Below, in pieces: positions 55,269-64,000 of a stretch of 64,000 bases of DNA; positions within the stretch are counted from its first letter, which is position 1; each line of letters starts with the position of its first letter. The notes below the pieces were generated by a model. It had not been told where the DNA came from and searched no databases. It worked only from the letters and a program-made list of their open reading frames with translations. The stretch spans positions 623,501 through 687,500 of the forward strand of contig NZ_SRRY01000001.1 of the NCBI RefSeq assembly GCF_004792295.1. Reading direction: 5' to 3'. The position numbers were made by a program, and so were the translations under genes. This stretch comes from Pseudoalteromonas sp. MEBiC 03607 (GTDB taxonomy: Bacteria > Pseudomonadota > Gammaproteobacteria > Enterobacterales > Alteromonadaceae).

Positions 55269-58109
55269 ATGCGCACATTATTGAGTCTCAGGTTAATACA
55301 TTCGGCATTAGTATGCTGTAGTGTGCTGATGACTACGTTTAGTTATGCTTCAGATTCATTACTAGAGCAATTTAATCAGTCACAAAAATTAGATGAAAAG
55401 CAGCAATTAGCGACACAATTACTTGCAGATACCACTATTAGCGCTGATGAAAAGCTGGCTATACAATTGCAGTTAGCAGATACGGCTCTAGAAAATAAAG
55501 AATTTGCCGCAGCATTTAAACACTATCAACTAGCTGAGAAGTCGACCTCTTTTGAATCTCAACCAGACAGTTATTTTCGCGCAATCAAAATGCAAGGCGT
55601 TAGCTATTATTATCAAGGTCTTATCCAACAAGCTGTCGAATCCTATACACGTGCTTTACGCGTTGCCGAAAAAATGGATGCGCCTATTTCAGAGGCTAAC
55701 TTACTGAGTAATATAGGTCTCGCTTATTTTGATATGTGGGATATGAGCAAAGCACTTGATTATTACACGCGCGCTAAATCTATCTACGAAAAATATGGTA
55801 GCGCGCAAGATAAAGCTGATATTTTGCATAACATAGCGGGTCTTTATATTCGCTTATCGAGTTACGATATTGCTTTAGATATGTATAGAGAAACGCTAAA
55901 GATATTCGAGAAATTAGGTGATGAAGAAGGTGTTGCTCAGTCATATGGTAATATGGGCGTTGCTTACTCTGAGCTTGGACAATATCAATTATCATTACAT
56001 TATTATCAGCGTGCATTACGTTATTATCAAAAAACACATGATGCCTATTACTTATCCTCGCGTCACGTCAATATTGCGAACGTTTACTTACGAACAGGTG
56101 ATTTAGAACTGGCTCTAAGCCATGCTGATAAGGCCATCGAGTTTGCAGAACAAATAAATAACAAAACGTTAGAGCTCGCGGGATTATTATCAAGAGCTAA
56201 AATTGAGCTCTTACAAGGTAAGCTAACACAAGCGGAAGTAACACTGACCACCTCAATTGAGATGGCCAAAAAATATAAAGATGATCTGAGAGTGCAGGAT
56301 GGCATTGGAATGCATGCATTGATCAAAGCAGGCCAAGGAGATTTCACCACTGCGGTAGCTCATTTTGATCAATTCGTTCGAACCTTAAAGGCCGCAAACA
56401 ATGAGCGACTTCTAAGATCCCTAGGTGAGCTTCACAGTCGAATTAATGCCAGTCAGTTGACTCAGGAAATTATTGATTTAAAACAAAAACAGCGAGTGCA
56501 AGAGCTTGAAATGTCAAAGCAAAGACAACTTGCCATCATGCTGTTTATTTTATTTATTATGCTGGTCGTGACGGGCATCACCATTTATCGACGTATGATC
56601 GAAAAAGGAGCGAAAGAGCAACTTTCATTGATGGTTGCAAAGCGCACCAATGAGCTTGAAGAAACCGCAGAAAAGCTGCGCAGTGCAAATGAAATTAAAA
56701 GTCAATTTTTAGCTAATATTAGCCATGAGATCCGCACACCATTAACGGCTATTTTGGGACAAACAGATACCCTAATGAATGGTTTTTATAAACCAGAGCA
56801 ACTCAATGATGAACTTGCTGTTATTCATAAACAAAGTGAACACTTAAAAGACCTCATAAATGATGTGCTTGATATTAGTAAAATTGAGGCTAATAAACTT
56901 GAGTTGAGTTTAAAAGAAGGTGATTTAGTTTGCTTATTAAATGATGTTCATTCAATGCTAAGTGGTCAAGCAAAAGCGAAAGGGCTGAAATTTGCATTTC
57001 ATAACCAATTAGGTGAACAGTTTATTACTCGGTTAGACTTTACGCGGGTAAAACAAATTTTGATCAACTTATGTGCGAATGCCATTAAATTTACTCATCA
57101 AGGTGAAGTCGAGCTGCAGGTCACACAGACGCAACAAGGTATTTGCTTTCAGGTAAGTGATACGGGGATTGGCATGGATGCTAGTCAGCTGAAACTTATT
57201 TTTGAGTGCTTCAGTCAAGGAGACAATAGCATTAGTCGACGATTTGGTGGTACGGGGCTAGGCCTTAGCTTATCACAACAACTCGCAATCATGATGGGCG
57301 GCTATATTAGTGTCGAGAGCGAAATCAATAAAGGTAGCGTGTTTGCATTCTATTTGCCATGTAAAGAACATGAACCCAGTCAAACTGATGCCAATAGCAA
57401 ATACGGAAATGACTTACCGCAATCGCTAAAAGGATTATCTGGAAAGGTATTGATTGCAGAAGATCATGCCGATAACCGTCGTTTAATTCGCCGTTATTTA
57501 GAGTCAATGGGGTTAGATGTAATTGCTGTTGATAACGGTGCAAAAGCGGTTGAGCAATGTTTAATAGAGTTTCCAGATGTAGTGCTTCTTGATATTCAGA
57601 TGCCAGTTTTAGACGGGTTAAGTGCCCTTAAGTTATTGAAAGAGTCTGGCTTTACCCAACCAATTTACGCCTTAACTGCTAATGCGATAAGCCATGAAAT
57701 AGAAGCGTACTTGCAGGCCGGTTTTACAGGGTATCTTGCTAAACCTATCGACAAAAATGTCTTTTTTACGCAGCTTGCCAAGCATTGTAAAAATACCGCA
57801 GAAAGCACAAAAGCAAGTCACGATATTAGTGATTTAGTAACTAGCTTTATTCAAAGTTTTAACCAAGAAGCGTCGTTTATTCAATTGCATTTGGCTGAAT
57901 ATGATTTATTTAATCTTCAGCAAGATGCACATCGTATTGGCGGAGCAGCTAAAATGTTTGCCATGGAGCATATCGCGAAAAGTGCCTTTGCCTTAGAGTC
58001 AGCTTTAAAAAATAACCAACTCTCAGATTTAACAAATTTAGTTGATCGTTTACTTGAGCAACTCAACAGTGCATTAGCTGATCAGAATAGCTCTACATCA
58101 CCATCTTGA
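55269..58109 (+). CDS. TPR-sensor hybrid histidine kinase with REC and HPt domains
   Basis: A 946-residue protein. Signal sequence (about 1-27), a periplasmic array of TPR repeats (about 45-390; [31 protein letters not shown] and similar units), a membrane helix (about 421-443), coiled coil, HisKA with H486 (NISHEIRTP), HATPase ([15 protein letters not shown]), receiver with D775 ([11 protein letters not shown]) and a C-terminal HPt with H888 ([12 protein letters not shown]). A full His-Asp-His relay is thus on one chain, but the final regulator is not encoded nearby. The last 28 bases overlap the convergent chemoreceptor gene. Confidence 0.92.
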   Translation: MRTLLSLRLIHSALVCCSVLMTTFSYASDSLLEQFNQSQKLDEKQQLATQLLADTTISADEKLAIQLQLADTALENKEFAAAFKHYQLAEKSTSFESQPDSYFRAIKMQGVSYYYQGLIQQAVESYTRALRVAEKMDAPISEANLLSNIGLAYFDMWDMSKALDYYTRAKSIYEKYGSAQDKADILHNIAGLYIRLSSYDIALDMYRETLKIFEKLGDEEGVAQSYGNMGVAYSELGQYQLSLHYYQRALRYYQKTHDAYYLSSRHVNIANVYLRTGDLELALSHADKAIEFAEQINNKTLELAGLLSRAKIELLQGKLTQAEVTLTTSIEMAKKYKDDLRVQDGIGMHALIKAGQGDFTTAVAHFDQFVRTLKAANNERLLRSLGELHSRINASQLTQEIIDLKQKQRVQELEMSKQRQLAIMLFILFIMLVVTGITIYRRMIEKGAKEQLSLMVAKRTNELEETAEKLRSANEIKSQFLANISHEIRTPLTAILGQTDTLMNGFYKPEQLNDELAVIHKQSEHLKDLINDVLDISKIEANKLELSLKEGDLVCLLNDVHSMLSGQAKAKGLKFAFHNQLGEQFITRLDFTRVKQILINLCANAIKFTHQGEVELQVTQTQQGICFQVSDTGIGMDASQLKLIFECFSQGDNSISRRFGGTGLGLSLSQQLAIMMGGYISVESEINKGSVFAFYLPCKEHEPSQTDANSKYGNDLPQSLKGLSGKVLIAEDHADNRRLIRRYLESMGLDVIAVDNGAKAVEQCLIEFPDVVLLDIQMPVLDGLSALKLLKESGFTQPIYALTANAISHEIEAYLQAGFTGYLAKPIDKNVFFTQLAKHCKNTAESTKASHDISDLVTSFIQSFNQEASFIQLHLAEYDLFNLQQDAHRIGGAAKMFAMEHIAKSAFALESALKNNQLSDLTNLVDRLLEQLNSALADQNSSTSPS

Positions 58110-59338
58110 GCTTGTTCTGAATCATTATTTTGCGTTGTTTCATAACGAGAGCGATCGATACGTTGTTCACTACTTGTTTCTGGGTGTGTGATCTTAAACA
58201 TTGAAAGTTTATCATCAATAACATGCGCTAGACGCACTAAATCTTTGCTTGAGACAGCTTGTATTTGTGAACTTGATAATGCGTCAGAATTTAGCTCAAC
58301 CATAGCATCAATACTCATTTGTGCTTCATCTGACATTTGGCTTTGTAAGGCAACCTGTTCATGCACGCTCTCAGAAAACGCGTTAATTGCTAACATAGCC
58401 TGTTCTATTTTATTCGTTTCTTTGGTTGATGCTTCTGATAGTTCAACAGTACGCTGTGTTTCTTTTAATGCTGTTTGCATCAATTGGTTGGCTTTTTCTG
58501 TACTGTGTTGAATTTTCGCAACCATCTCACGAACTTCTTGGGTTGATTTACTGGTGCGTGCTGCTAAGTTTCGTACTTCATCAGCCACAACTGCAAACCC
58601 TCTCCCTTGCTCACCAGCACGTGCAGCCTCAATTGCTGCATTGAGAGCTAGCAGATTTGTTTGTTCAGCTATACTGTTAATCACATCAATTACAGAGCCA
58701 ATTGCATCACTATCTTGTTTAAGTAAAATAATTTGTTCGCTAGTTTGGTTGATATTGTCGGCCAATTTCATAAGGCTAGCTTGGCTTTTGTCGGCATCAA
58801 GTCGAGTTTGTTGCACAGACTTTGTTGCATCAGAGACCGAGTGAAATATTTCTTCAAGGCTACGGTCAAGTTCTTTCGATACTTCAATCGTTCGCTTTAT
58901 TGTCTCTGCTAAATCAACACCATGCGCATCTTGAATTGTTGCTTTTTGGGTCATTGATGCATAGGTGTCACGTAACGCATCAGCCATAGGTAATAAGCGG
59001 GCAGATGACGCATATATCTCTCCTAACATATGCTCAACCATAGTTAAACTCGCGTTTAATATGTGGCAGGCTTCAGGTAATTTATTGTCGTTTTCATCAA
59101 AACGAAAAGTAAAGTCGATACCCTGATCAGAAGTGATATTAGAAACAAAATAACTTAAGTGATCTTGTTGCTGCGCGTCTTTTAAATAAATAAAGGTAAT
59201 TAAAATAAGCCAAGGAACAATGACCGTTAAGCCGATTACTGCCATCGCGACAATTGATAGTTCAAAAATAATAAAACTAGCAATACTACTTAGTAAGCTG
59301 ATGACAAAGAGAGCGACTGCTACTTTAATGCGGGTCAT
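58082..59338 (-). CDS. Methyl-accepting chemotaxis protein without periplasmic sensor domain
   Basis: A 418-residue chemoreceptor. Two membrane helices (about 5-27 and 31-52) are separated by only a few residues, so there is no periplasmic ligand domain. A HAMP-like/linker region (about 55-130) and the long signalling coiled coil follow; the hairpin tip is [37 protein letters not shown] (about 238-275). It must sense through the membrane, a partner, or its cytoplasmic linker. The C-terminus lacks a CheR-binding pentapeptide of the NWETF type. Confidence 0.9.
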   Translation of the reverse strand: MTRIKVAVALFVISLLSSIASFIIFELSIVAMAVIGLTVIVPWLILITFIYLKDAQQQDHLSYFVSNITSDQGIDFTFRFDENDNKLPEACHILNASLTMVEHMLGEIYASSARLLPMADALRDTYASMTQKATIQDAHGVDLAETIKRTIEVSKELDRSLEEIFHSVSDATKSVQQTRLDADKSQASLMKLADNINQTSEQIILLKQDSDAIGSVIDVINSIAEQTNLLALNAAIEAARAGEQGRGFAVVADEVRNLAARTSKSTQEVREMVAKIQHSTEKANQLMQTALKETQRTVELSEASTKETNKIEQAMLAINAFSESVHEQVALQSQMSDEAQMSIDAMVELNSDALSSSQIQAVSSKDLVRLAHVIDDKLSMFKITHPETSSEQRIDRSRYETTQNNDSEQAQDGDVELF

Positions 59339-59450
59339 TGAAAAATCCTTACCTTTTAATCCTATAACTTATAGAACAAAACCCAACTAAATACCAACTA
59401 TATTACGGAGTTATTTATAGTTTAATAGCGCTTCAACCGTACTTTTAAGT

Positions 59451-59485
59451 AAAAAAAATGCCTGTATAAAACAGGCATTTTTTTT
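59451..59485. terminator. Bidirectional intrinsic terminator after rho
   Basis: Fourteen-base arms AAAAAAAATGCCTG and its complement with a 7-base loop; T runs on both strands. It lies 15 bases after the rho stop codon (minus strand). Confidence 0.93.
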
Positions 59486-59500
59486 GATTTTGAAAGCTGC

Positions 59501-60760
59501 TTATTGACGCTTCATAGAATCGAAGAATTCATCATTGGTTTTGCTCATAGAAAGCTTATCAATTAAGAACTCCATTGCGTCAATTTCTGACATCTCATGA
59601 ACAATCTTACGTAAGATCCACATTTTCTGTAGTTCATCTGGCTTAGTCAGTAACTCTTCGCGACGGGTACCTGAACGGTTAAAGTCGATCGCAGGGAATA
59701 CACGCTTTTCAGCAATCTTACGATTTAAGTGTAGTTCCATGTTACCTGTGCCTTTGAACTCTTCGTAGATTACTTCATCCATTTTAGAGCCTGTATCAAT
59801 AAGCGCTGTTGCGATAATCGTTAAGCTACCGCCTTCTTCTACATTACGTGCTGCACCGAAGAAACGCTTTGGTTTGTGTAATGCGTTAGCATCCACACCA
59901 CCTGTTAATACCTTGCCAGATGAAGGAATAACCGTATTGTATGCACGAGCAAGTCGCGTAATTGAGTCTAATAAGATAACCACATCTTTTTTGTGCTCAA
60001 CAAGGCGCTTCGCTTTTTCAATTACCATTTCGGCTACTTGAACGTGACGGCTTGCTGGTTCATCAAATGTTGAAGCAATAACTTCACCCTTAACAAGACG
60101 CTGCATCTCAGTTACTTCTTCAGGACGTTCGTCAATTAGAAGCACCATTAGCTCACAGTCTGGTTGGTTGTAGCTGATTGACTGCGCAATATTTTGCAGT
60201 AGCATCGTTTTACCCGCTTTAGGCGGTGCAACGATTAGGGCGCGCTGGCCTTTACCAATAGGTGATGCTAAATCAAGTACACGAGCAGTGATATCTTCTG
60301 TACTACCATTACCACGTTCCATACGTAAACGTTCGTTTGCGTGGAGTGGGGTAAGGTTTTCAAAAAGGATTTTAGTGCGAGAGTTTTCAGGTTTGTCGAA
60401 GTTTACTTCGTTGACTTTAAGTAGTGCGAAGTAACGTTCACCATCTTTTGGTGGACGGATAAGGCCTGAAATTGAGTCACCAGTACGCATGCTGAATCGA
60501 CGTATTTGACTCGGAGATACATAAATATCATCAGGTCCGGCTAAATATGAGGCTTCAGATGATCTCAAGAAACCAAAGCCATCTTGTAAGATTTCTAATA
60601 CACCGCCGCCATAAATATTTTCACCGCTTTTAGCGTGTGCTTTCAAAATGGCGAAAATAATGTCTTGTTTTCTTAAACGGGCTACGTTTTCGAGCCCCAT
60701 GGACTCAGCTAAGTTTACAAGCTCTTTTATAGACTTGTCTTTTAATTCGCGTAAATGCAT
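59501..60760 (-). CDS. rho: Transcription termination factor Rho
   Basis: A 419-residue hexameric RNA helicase, the same length as E. coli Rho and nearly collinear. The N-terminal RNA-binding region has [17 protein letters not shown] and GFGFLRS; the ATPase has [11 protein letters not shown] (Walker A, about 176-186), [23 protein letters not shown] and GTGNMELHL. The ATG lacks a clear ribosome-binding site. The leader to the trxA terminator is about 150 bases, in keeping with autoregulated rho genes; I see no leader peptide like E. coli RhoL. Confidence 0.98.
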   Translation of the reverse strand: MHLRELKDKSIKELVNLAESMGLENVARLRKQDIIFAILKAHAKSGENIYGGGVLEILQDGFGFLRSSEASYLAGPDDIYVSPSQIRRFSMRTGDSISGLIRPPKDGERYFALLKVNEVNFDKPENSRTKILFENLTPLHANERLRMERGNGSTEDITARVLDLASPIGKGQRALIVAPPKAGKTMLLQNIAQSISYNQPDCELMVLLIDERPEEVTEMQRLVKGEVIASTFDEPASRHVQVAEMVIEKAKRLVEHKKDVVILLDSITRLARAYNTVIPSSGKVLTGGVDANALHKPKRFFGAARNVEEGGSLTIIATALIDTGSKMDEVIYEEFKGTGNMELHLNRKIAEKRVFPAIDFNRSGTRREELLTKPDELQKMWILRKIVHEMSEIDAMEFLIDKLSMSKTNDEFFDSMKRQ

Positions 60761-60905
60761 ATTGGTGGGTTCTTTATTACAATTATCATACTCAAAATCA
60801 TAGTTTGATACATGAGTGAGGTTTGTTGGTATAACTAAGGATTAGTTGGCTTTATAAACTAGCAGGTCACTAGCAAGGCGTCCAGTCTTTAAACAAAATA
60901 AAGCT

Positions 60906-60932
60906 AAAAAAAGGGCAAAAAGCCCTTTTTTT
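60906..60932. terminator. Intrinsic terminator between trxA and rho
   Basis: Perfect 11-bp stem AAAAAAAGGGC / GCCCTTTTTTT with a 5-base loop, starting 11 bases after the trxA stop (minus strand). It separates trxA from rho, so rho needs its own promoter in 60761-60905. Confidence 0.92.
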
Positions 60933-60942
60933 ACATTTTTAG

Positions 60943-61269
60943 TTAGATGTTGTTCTCTAAAAACTCAACTAATTGAGTTTTTGAAAGTGCACCTACTTTA
61001 GTTGCTGCAACCTGACCATCTTTGAAAAGAAGAAGTGTTGGGATTCCACGAATACCAAATTTAGGTGGTGTGCCCGCATTTTGGTCAATGTTTAATTTAC
61101 CGATAGTTACACGTCCATCAAACTCGCCAGCTACTTCGTCAAGAATAGGGGCGATCATTTTACAAGGTCCGCACCATTCAGCCCAAAAATCAACAAGTAC
61201 AGGTTTGTCTGATTGTAGTACGTCAGCTTCAAAGCTATCGTCAGTTAATTGAATAATTTTCTCGCTCAT
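60943..61269 (-). CDS. trxA: Thioredoxin 1
   Basis: A 108-residue thioredoxin from the ATG at 61269, with GGAG 8 bases upstream; an in-frame start at 61317 is rejected. The redox pair C33/C36 is in WCGPC, and the cis-proline region [11 protein letters not shown] is present. It is the general cytosolic disulfide reductase. It is divergent from rhlB and followed by rho, the E. coli arrangement. Confidence 0.97.
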   Translation of the reverse strand: MSEKIIQLTDDSFEADVLQSDKPVLVDFWAEWCGPCKMIAPILDEVAGEFDGRVTIGKLNIDQNAGTPPKFGIRGIPTLLLFKDGQVAATKVGALSKTQLVEFLENNI

Positions 61270-61359
61270 TGCGATCTCCGATAAGTTAGGCGAAATATTT
61301 AATGCGTATTTAAACACTCTTGTTTCTTATTGCAAGTTTAAACGTTATGCTTAAACGCT

Positions 61360-62634
61360 ATGACTAAGACACATTTGACCGATAAAAAGTTTTCAGACTT
61401 TGCTATCGCACCGGAAGTGGTTGCCGGTTTAACCGAAAATGGGTTTGAATATTGCACACCCATTCAAGCTAAATGCCTACCTTTTATTTGTGAAGGCCGT
61501 GATATTGCGGGCCAAGCACAAACAGGTACAGGCAAGACGTTGGCGTTTTTAACAGCCACGTGCCATCGGTTATTACAATCTAGCAAAGCACCTAGTAAAC
61601 ATCCAAGAGCCCTGATCATGGCCCCAACTCGGGAGCTGGCGATTCAGATACACAAAGATGCAAAAATTTTAGCGCCACACTGTAATCTTAACTTAGGTTT
61701 AGTATATGGTGGCGAAGATTACGAAAAACAACGTGCACAACTAGAAAAAGGCGTTGATATTTTAATTGGAACGACTGGACGCCTTATCGATTTGTATAAA
61801 CAGGGTTGTTACACCCTAAATGAAATTGAAGTTGTGGTGCTTGATGAAGCAGATCGTATGTTCGATTTAGGCTTTATTAAAGATATTCGCTACATGTTTA
61901 GACGTATGCCTGAAACTTCAGAGCGTTTAAACCTATTATTCTCTGCAACCTTATCTTATCGTGTGCAGGAATTAGCGTTTGAACACATGACTAACCCAGA
62001 GCATGTGCAAATTGAACCTGACGTTAAAACAGGTAAGCGTATTCAAGAAGAGCTATTTCATCCATCGCAAGACGATAAAATTAAGTTACTGTTAACTTTA
62101 ATTGAAGAAGAATGGCCTGAGAAAGCAATTGTGTTTGCAAATACGAAACACAGTTGTGAAAATGTTTACGCATGGATGAAAGCGGATGGTCATCGAGTTG
62201 GATTATTAACCGGTGATGTAAACCAGAAAAAGCGTCAATCAATTTTGGCTCAATTTACCAAAGGCGATTTGGACTTCTTAGTGGCAACAGACGTTGCAGC
62301 TCGTGGTTTACATATCCCAGAAGTAAGTCATGTATTTAATTTTGATTTGCCAGATGATTGTGAAGACTATGTACACCGCATTGGTCGTACCGGACGTGCT
62401 GGTGCTTCAGGACACGCTATTAGCTTTGCCTGTGAACAGTATGCCTATAATCTCCACGAAATTGAGCAATATATAGAACACAGCATTCCATTATCACATT
62501 ATGATAAAAGTGCATTGCTTGATGATTTAACTAAGCCTACTATTCAGAAAAAGCGGAACTATTCTACAGGCCCACGTAATCGTAATAACAACGGACGTCG
62601 ACCAAATAATAGTTACCAGAAATCACGGTCGTGA
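61360..62634 (+). CDS. rhlB: ATP-dependent RNA helicase RhlB
   Basis: A 424-residue DEAD-box helicase, the degradosome partner of RNase E in E. coli. Q motif [11 protein letters not shown], Walker [57 protein letters not shown] and [10 protein letters not shown]. The C-terminal tail (about 395-424) is rich in Arg, Asn and Lys, typical of RhlB. It is divergent from trxA by about 90 bases and precedes gppA. Confidence 0.97.
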   Translation: MTKTHLTDKKFSDFAIAPEVVAGLTENGFEYCTPIQAKCLPFICEGRDIAGQAQTGTGKTLAFLTATCHRLLQSSKAPSKHPRALIMAPTRELAIQIHKDAKILAPHCNLNLGLVYGGEDYEKQRAQLEKGVDILIGTTGRLIDLYKQGCYTLNEIEVVVLDEADRMFDLGFIKDIRYMFRRMPETSERLNLLFSATLSYRVQELAFEHMTNPEHVQIEPDVKTGKRIQEELFHPSQDDKIKLLLTLIEEEWPEKAIVFANTKHSCENVYAWMKADGHRVGLLTGDVNQKKRQSILAQFTKGDLDFLVATDVAARGLHIPEVSHVFNFDLPDDCEDYVHRIGRTGRAGASGHAISFACEQYAYNLHEIEQYIEHSIPLSHYDKSALLDDLTKPTIQKKRNYSTGPRNRNNNGRRPNNSYQKSRS

Positions 62635-62682
62635 TAAACGACCGTCATTGAAGACTTAGTAGTAACTAGAGGTTTTTGAACG

Positions 62683-64000
62683 GTGGGGCAATTTCAACCG
62701 CAAAAAAATGTGTATGCAGTAATCGATTTAGGATCGAACAGCTTTCATATGCTGATTGCCAAATCAATTGCTGGCGGTCTACAAACGATCGGTCGAGTCA
62801 AACGTAAAGTAAGGCTTGCAGCAGGGCTTGATGAAAACAACGTCCTAAGCTCAGAAGCCATGCAGCGAGGTTGGGAATGCCTAGCCTTGTTCGCAGAACG
62901 TTTACAAGACATACCAAAGAAAAACATTACCATTGTTGCAACAGCAACTTTGCGTCTTGCTACCAATGCCGATGTGTTTAAGCAAAAGGCTGAACAAATC
63001 CTTGGTCATAAAATCAATGTCATCAGTGGTGAGCTAGAAGCCAAAACGATTTACAAAGGCGTGGCGCACACATCAGCTTGTAGTGGAAAGCAACTTGTTA
63101 TCGATATTGGTGGAGCGAGTACAGAGGTCGTTATAGGTAAAGGTTTTGACGCACTGCACTATAAAAGCCTACATATGGGCTGTGTCACCTTTTTAGAGCG
63201 CTATTTCAAAGATCAAAAACTGAGTAACGAAAATTTTGCAGCCGCGATTCAAGCTGCCAGAGATGTGATTGCTGAAATTGTTGATGAATATAAAGCGGCA
63301 GGCTGGCAAATAGCGAGTGGAGCATCTGGTACAGTGCAAGCAATTCAAGAGATCATGGTTGCGCAAAACCAAGATGAACTCTTAACGCTTGATAAATTGT
63401 ATGCCATCAAAGAGCAATCAGTGCAATTTGAAACAATTGCAGATCTTGAGCTTCCAGGTTTAAGTGAAGAACGCCGCCTTGTGTTTGTATCTGGACTTGC
63501 AATTTTAATTGCCTTATTCGAATCATTAGCTATAAAGCAGATGGGCCTTGCTCGCGGCGCATTGCGTGAAGGTGTGCTTTACAGCATGGTACCAGAGCTA
63601 CATAACCACGATATTCGTAAGCGTACGGTTGATGGATTAATGGCTCGTTATCATGTCGATGTAAATCAAGCCTGCCGAGTTGCACAACTTACTGAGCAAT
63701 TAGCAAAGAGTGTAAAGGGGCAGTGGCAGTCAATTGATAACAACGCAATTGCGTTATTAAAAACGGTAGCGAAGTTACACGAGATAGGTTTATTAATAGA
63801 GTATAAACTTTATCATAAGCACACAGCCTACATTATAGAAAACACCGATATGCCAGGTTTTTCACAATCTGAGCATAAGCTGATCACTGCTGTAGCGAAT
63901 GCGCATCGTGCAGATCTGGTAAAAAACAGCTTTGCATACCTAGGATGTCATGAACAATTAGCTGAATGTTTGACAAGAATTGTTCGGATCGCAGTGATCT
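62683..64000 (+). CDS. gppA: Exopolyphosphatase / guanosine pentaphosphate phosphatase (partial, 3' end cut)
   Basis: About 439 codons are visible from a GTG start at 62683 (AGAGG about 10 bases upstream); the frame stays open to the window edge. The Ppx/GppA ATPase-fold blocks are visible: AVIDLGSNSFHMLIA (about residues 11-25), VATATLRLATNADVF and VIDIGGASTEVV. A C-terminal HD-like helical region follows. It hydrolyses pppGpp to ppGpp and/or polyphosphate. Placement directly after rhlB matches gppA in E. coli; ppx is the less likely alternative. Confidence 0.93.
   Translation, partial: MGQFQPQKNVYAVIDLGSNSFHMLIAKSIAGGLQTIGRVKRKVRLAAGLDENNVLSSEAMQRGWECLALFAERLQDIPKKNITIVATATLRLATNADVFKQKAEQILGHKINVISGELEAKTIYKGVAHTSACSGKQLVIDIGGASTEVVIGKGFDALHYKSLHMGCVTFLERYFKDQKLSNENFAAAIQAARDVIAEIVDEYKAAGWQIASGASGTVQAIQEIMVAQNQDELLTLDKLYAIKEQSVQFETIADLELPGLSEERRLVFVSGLAILIALFESLAIKQMGLARGALREGVLYSMVPELHNHDIRKRTVDGLMARYHVDVNQACRVAQLTEQLAKSVKGQWQSIDNNAIALLKTVAKLHEIGLLIEYKLYHKHTAYIIENTDMPGFSQSEHKLITAVANAHRADLVKNSFAYLGCHEQLAECLTRIVRIAVI

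Noticed and set aside
1..64000. tRNA or rRNA genes, insertion sequences, prophage, CRISPR arrays, defence islands
   Set aside because: Read on both strands, I found no T-loop/acceptor patterns, transposase frames, terminal repeats, phage structural genes or regularly spaced repeats.

Overview
The window is a stretch of gammaproteobacterial chromosome, most likely Pseudoalteromonas or a close marine relative in the Alteromonadales. The evidence is low GC with AT-rich intergenic DNA, E. coli-like housekeeping synteny blocks (cyaY-lptM-lysA-dapF-DUF484-xerC-yigB, hemC-hemDX-hemY, ubiD-fre, rho-trxA/rhlB-gppA), many exported proteases and many large sensor kinases. I see no tRNA, rRNA, insertion sequence, prophage or CRISPR array. 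Both ends cut genes: a cytochrome c'-type gene at the left and gppA at the right.

Layout. 1-7.3 kb: cytochrome c' (partial), a DUF2721 membrane protein, a large secreted subtilase with a GlyGly-CTERM-like tail, and an oligopeptidase B-like lipoprotein. 7.3-11 kb: a minus-strand cluster of two tandem spondin-domain proteins followed by an OmpR-type regulator and its sensor kinase. 11-15.6 kb: small membrane proteins, the folM-folE-folX set for tetrahydromonapterin, nadE and yceH. 15.6-22.5 kb: a CHASE/PAS/GAF hybrid kinase, a penicillin acylase-type hydrolase and a diguanylate cyclase. 22.5-31 kb: a GNAT/nitrilase fusion coupled to a guanidinium-type SMR exporter, an EamA transporter, a MAPEG protein, a BlaI/BlaR-like pair with its operators, RluF, and small enzymes. 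31-41.6 kb: the dapF-xerC block, then cyaY, an esterase, a DUF2914 protein and the heme genes, in which hemD and hemX form one reading frame. 41.6-53 kb: a MASE1 hybrid kinase, add, a CBS protein, fre, ubiD, an MliC-type lipoprotein, DUF808, an S9 peptidase and a zinc-ribbon/Sel1 protein. 53-64 kb: dbpA, a J-domain protein, a TPR hybrid kinase ending in HPt, a chemoreceptor, rho, trxA, rhlB and gppA.

Much of the window is core metabolism: heme, lysine/peptidoglycan, NAD, pterin and ubiquinone synthesis, RNA helicases and transcription termination. The accessory part is sensory (four histidine kinases, one GGDEF protein, one chemoreceptor) and proteolytic.

The points most worth a second look are: the spondin pair tied to a two-component system; the hemD-hemX fusion with an apparent relic start signal; the GNAT-nitrilase/Gdx coupling; two orphan intrinsic terminators that suggest unannotated small RNAs; a triple half-site operator in front of the BlaI/BlaR pair; a perfect 16-bp inverted repeat next to a possible gene remnant; and inverted repeats placed at most convergent gene ends. 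I did not find a clear multi-gene system of a wholly unknown kind. Start positions and domain limits are read by eye.
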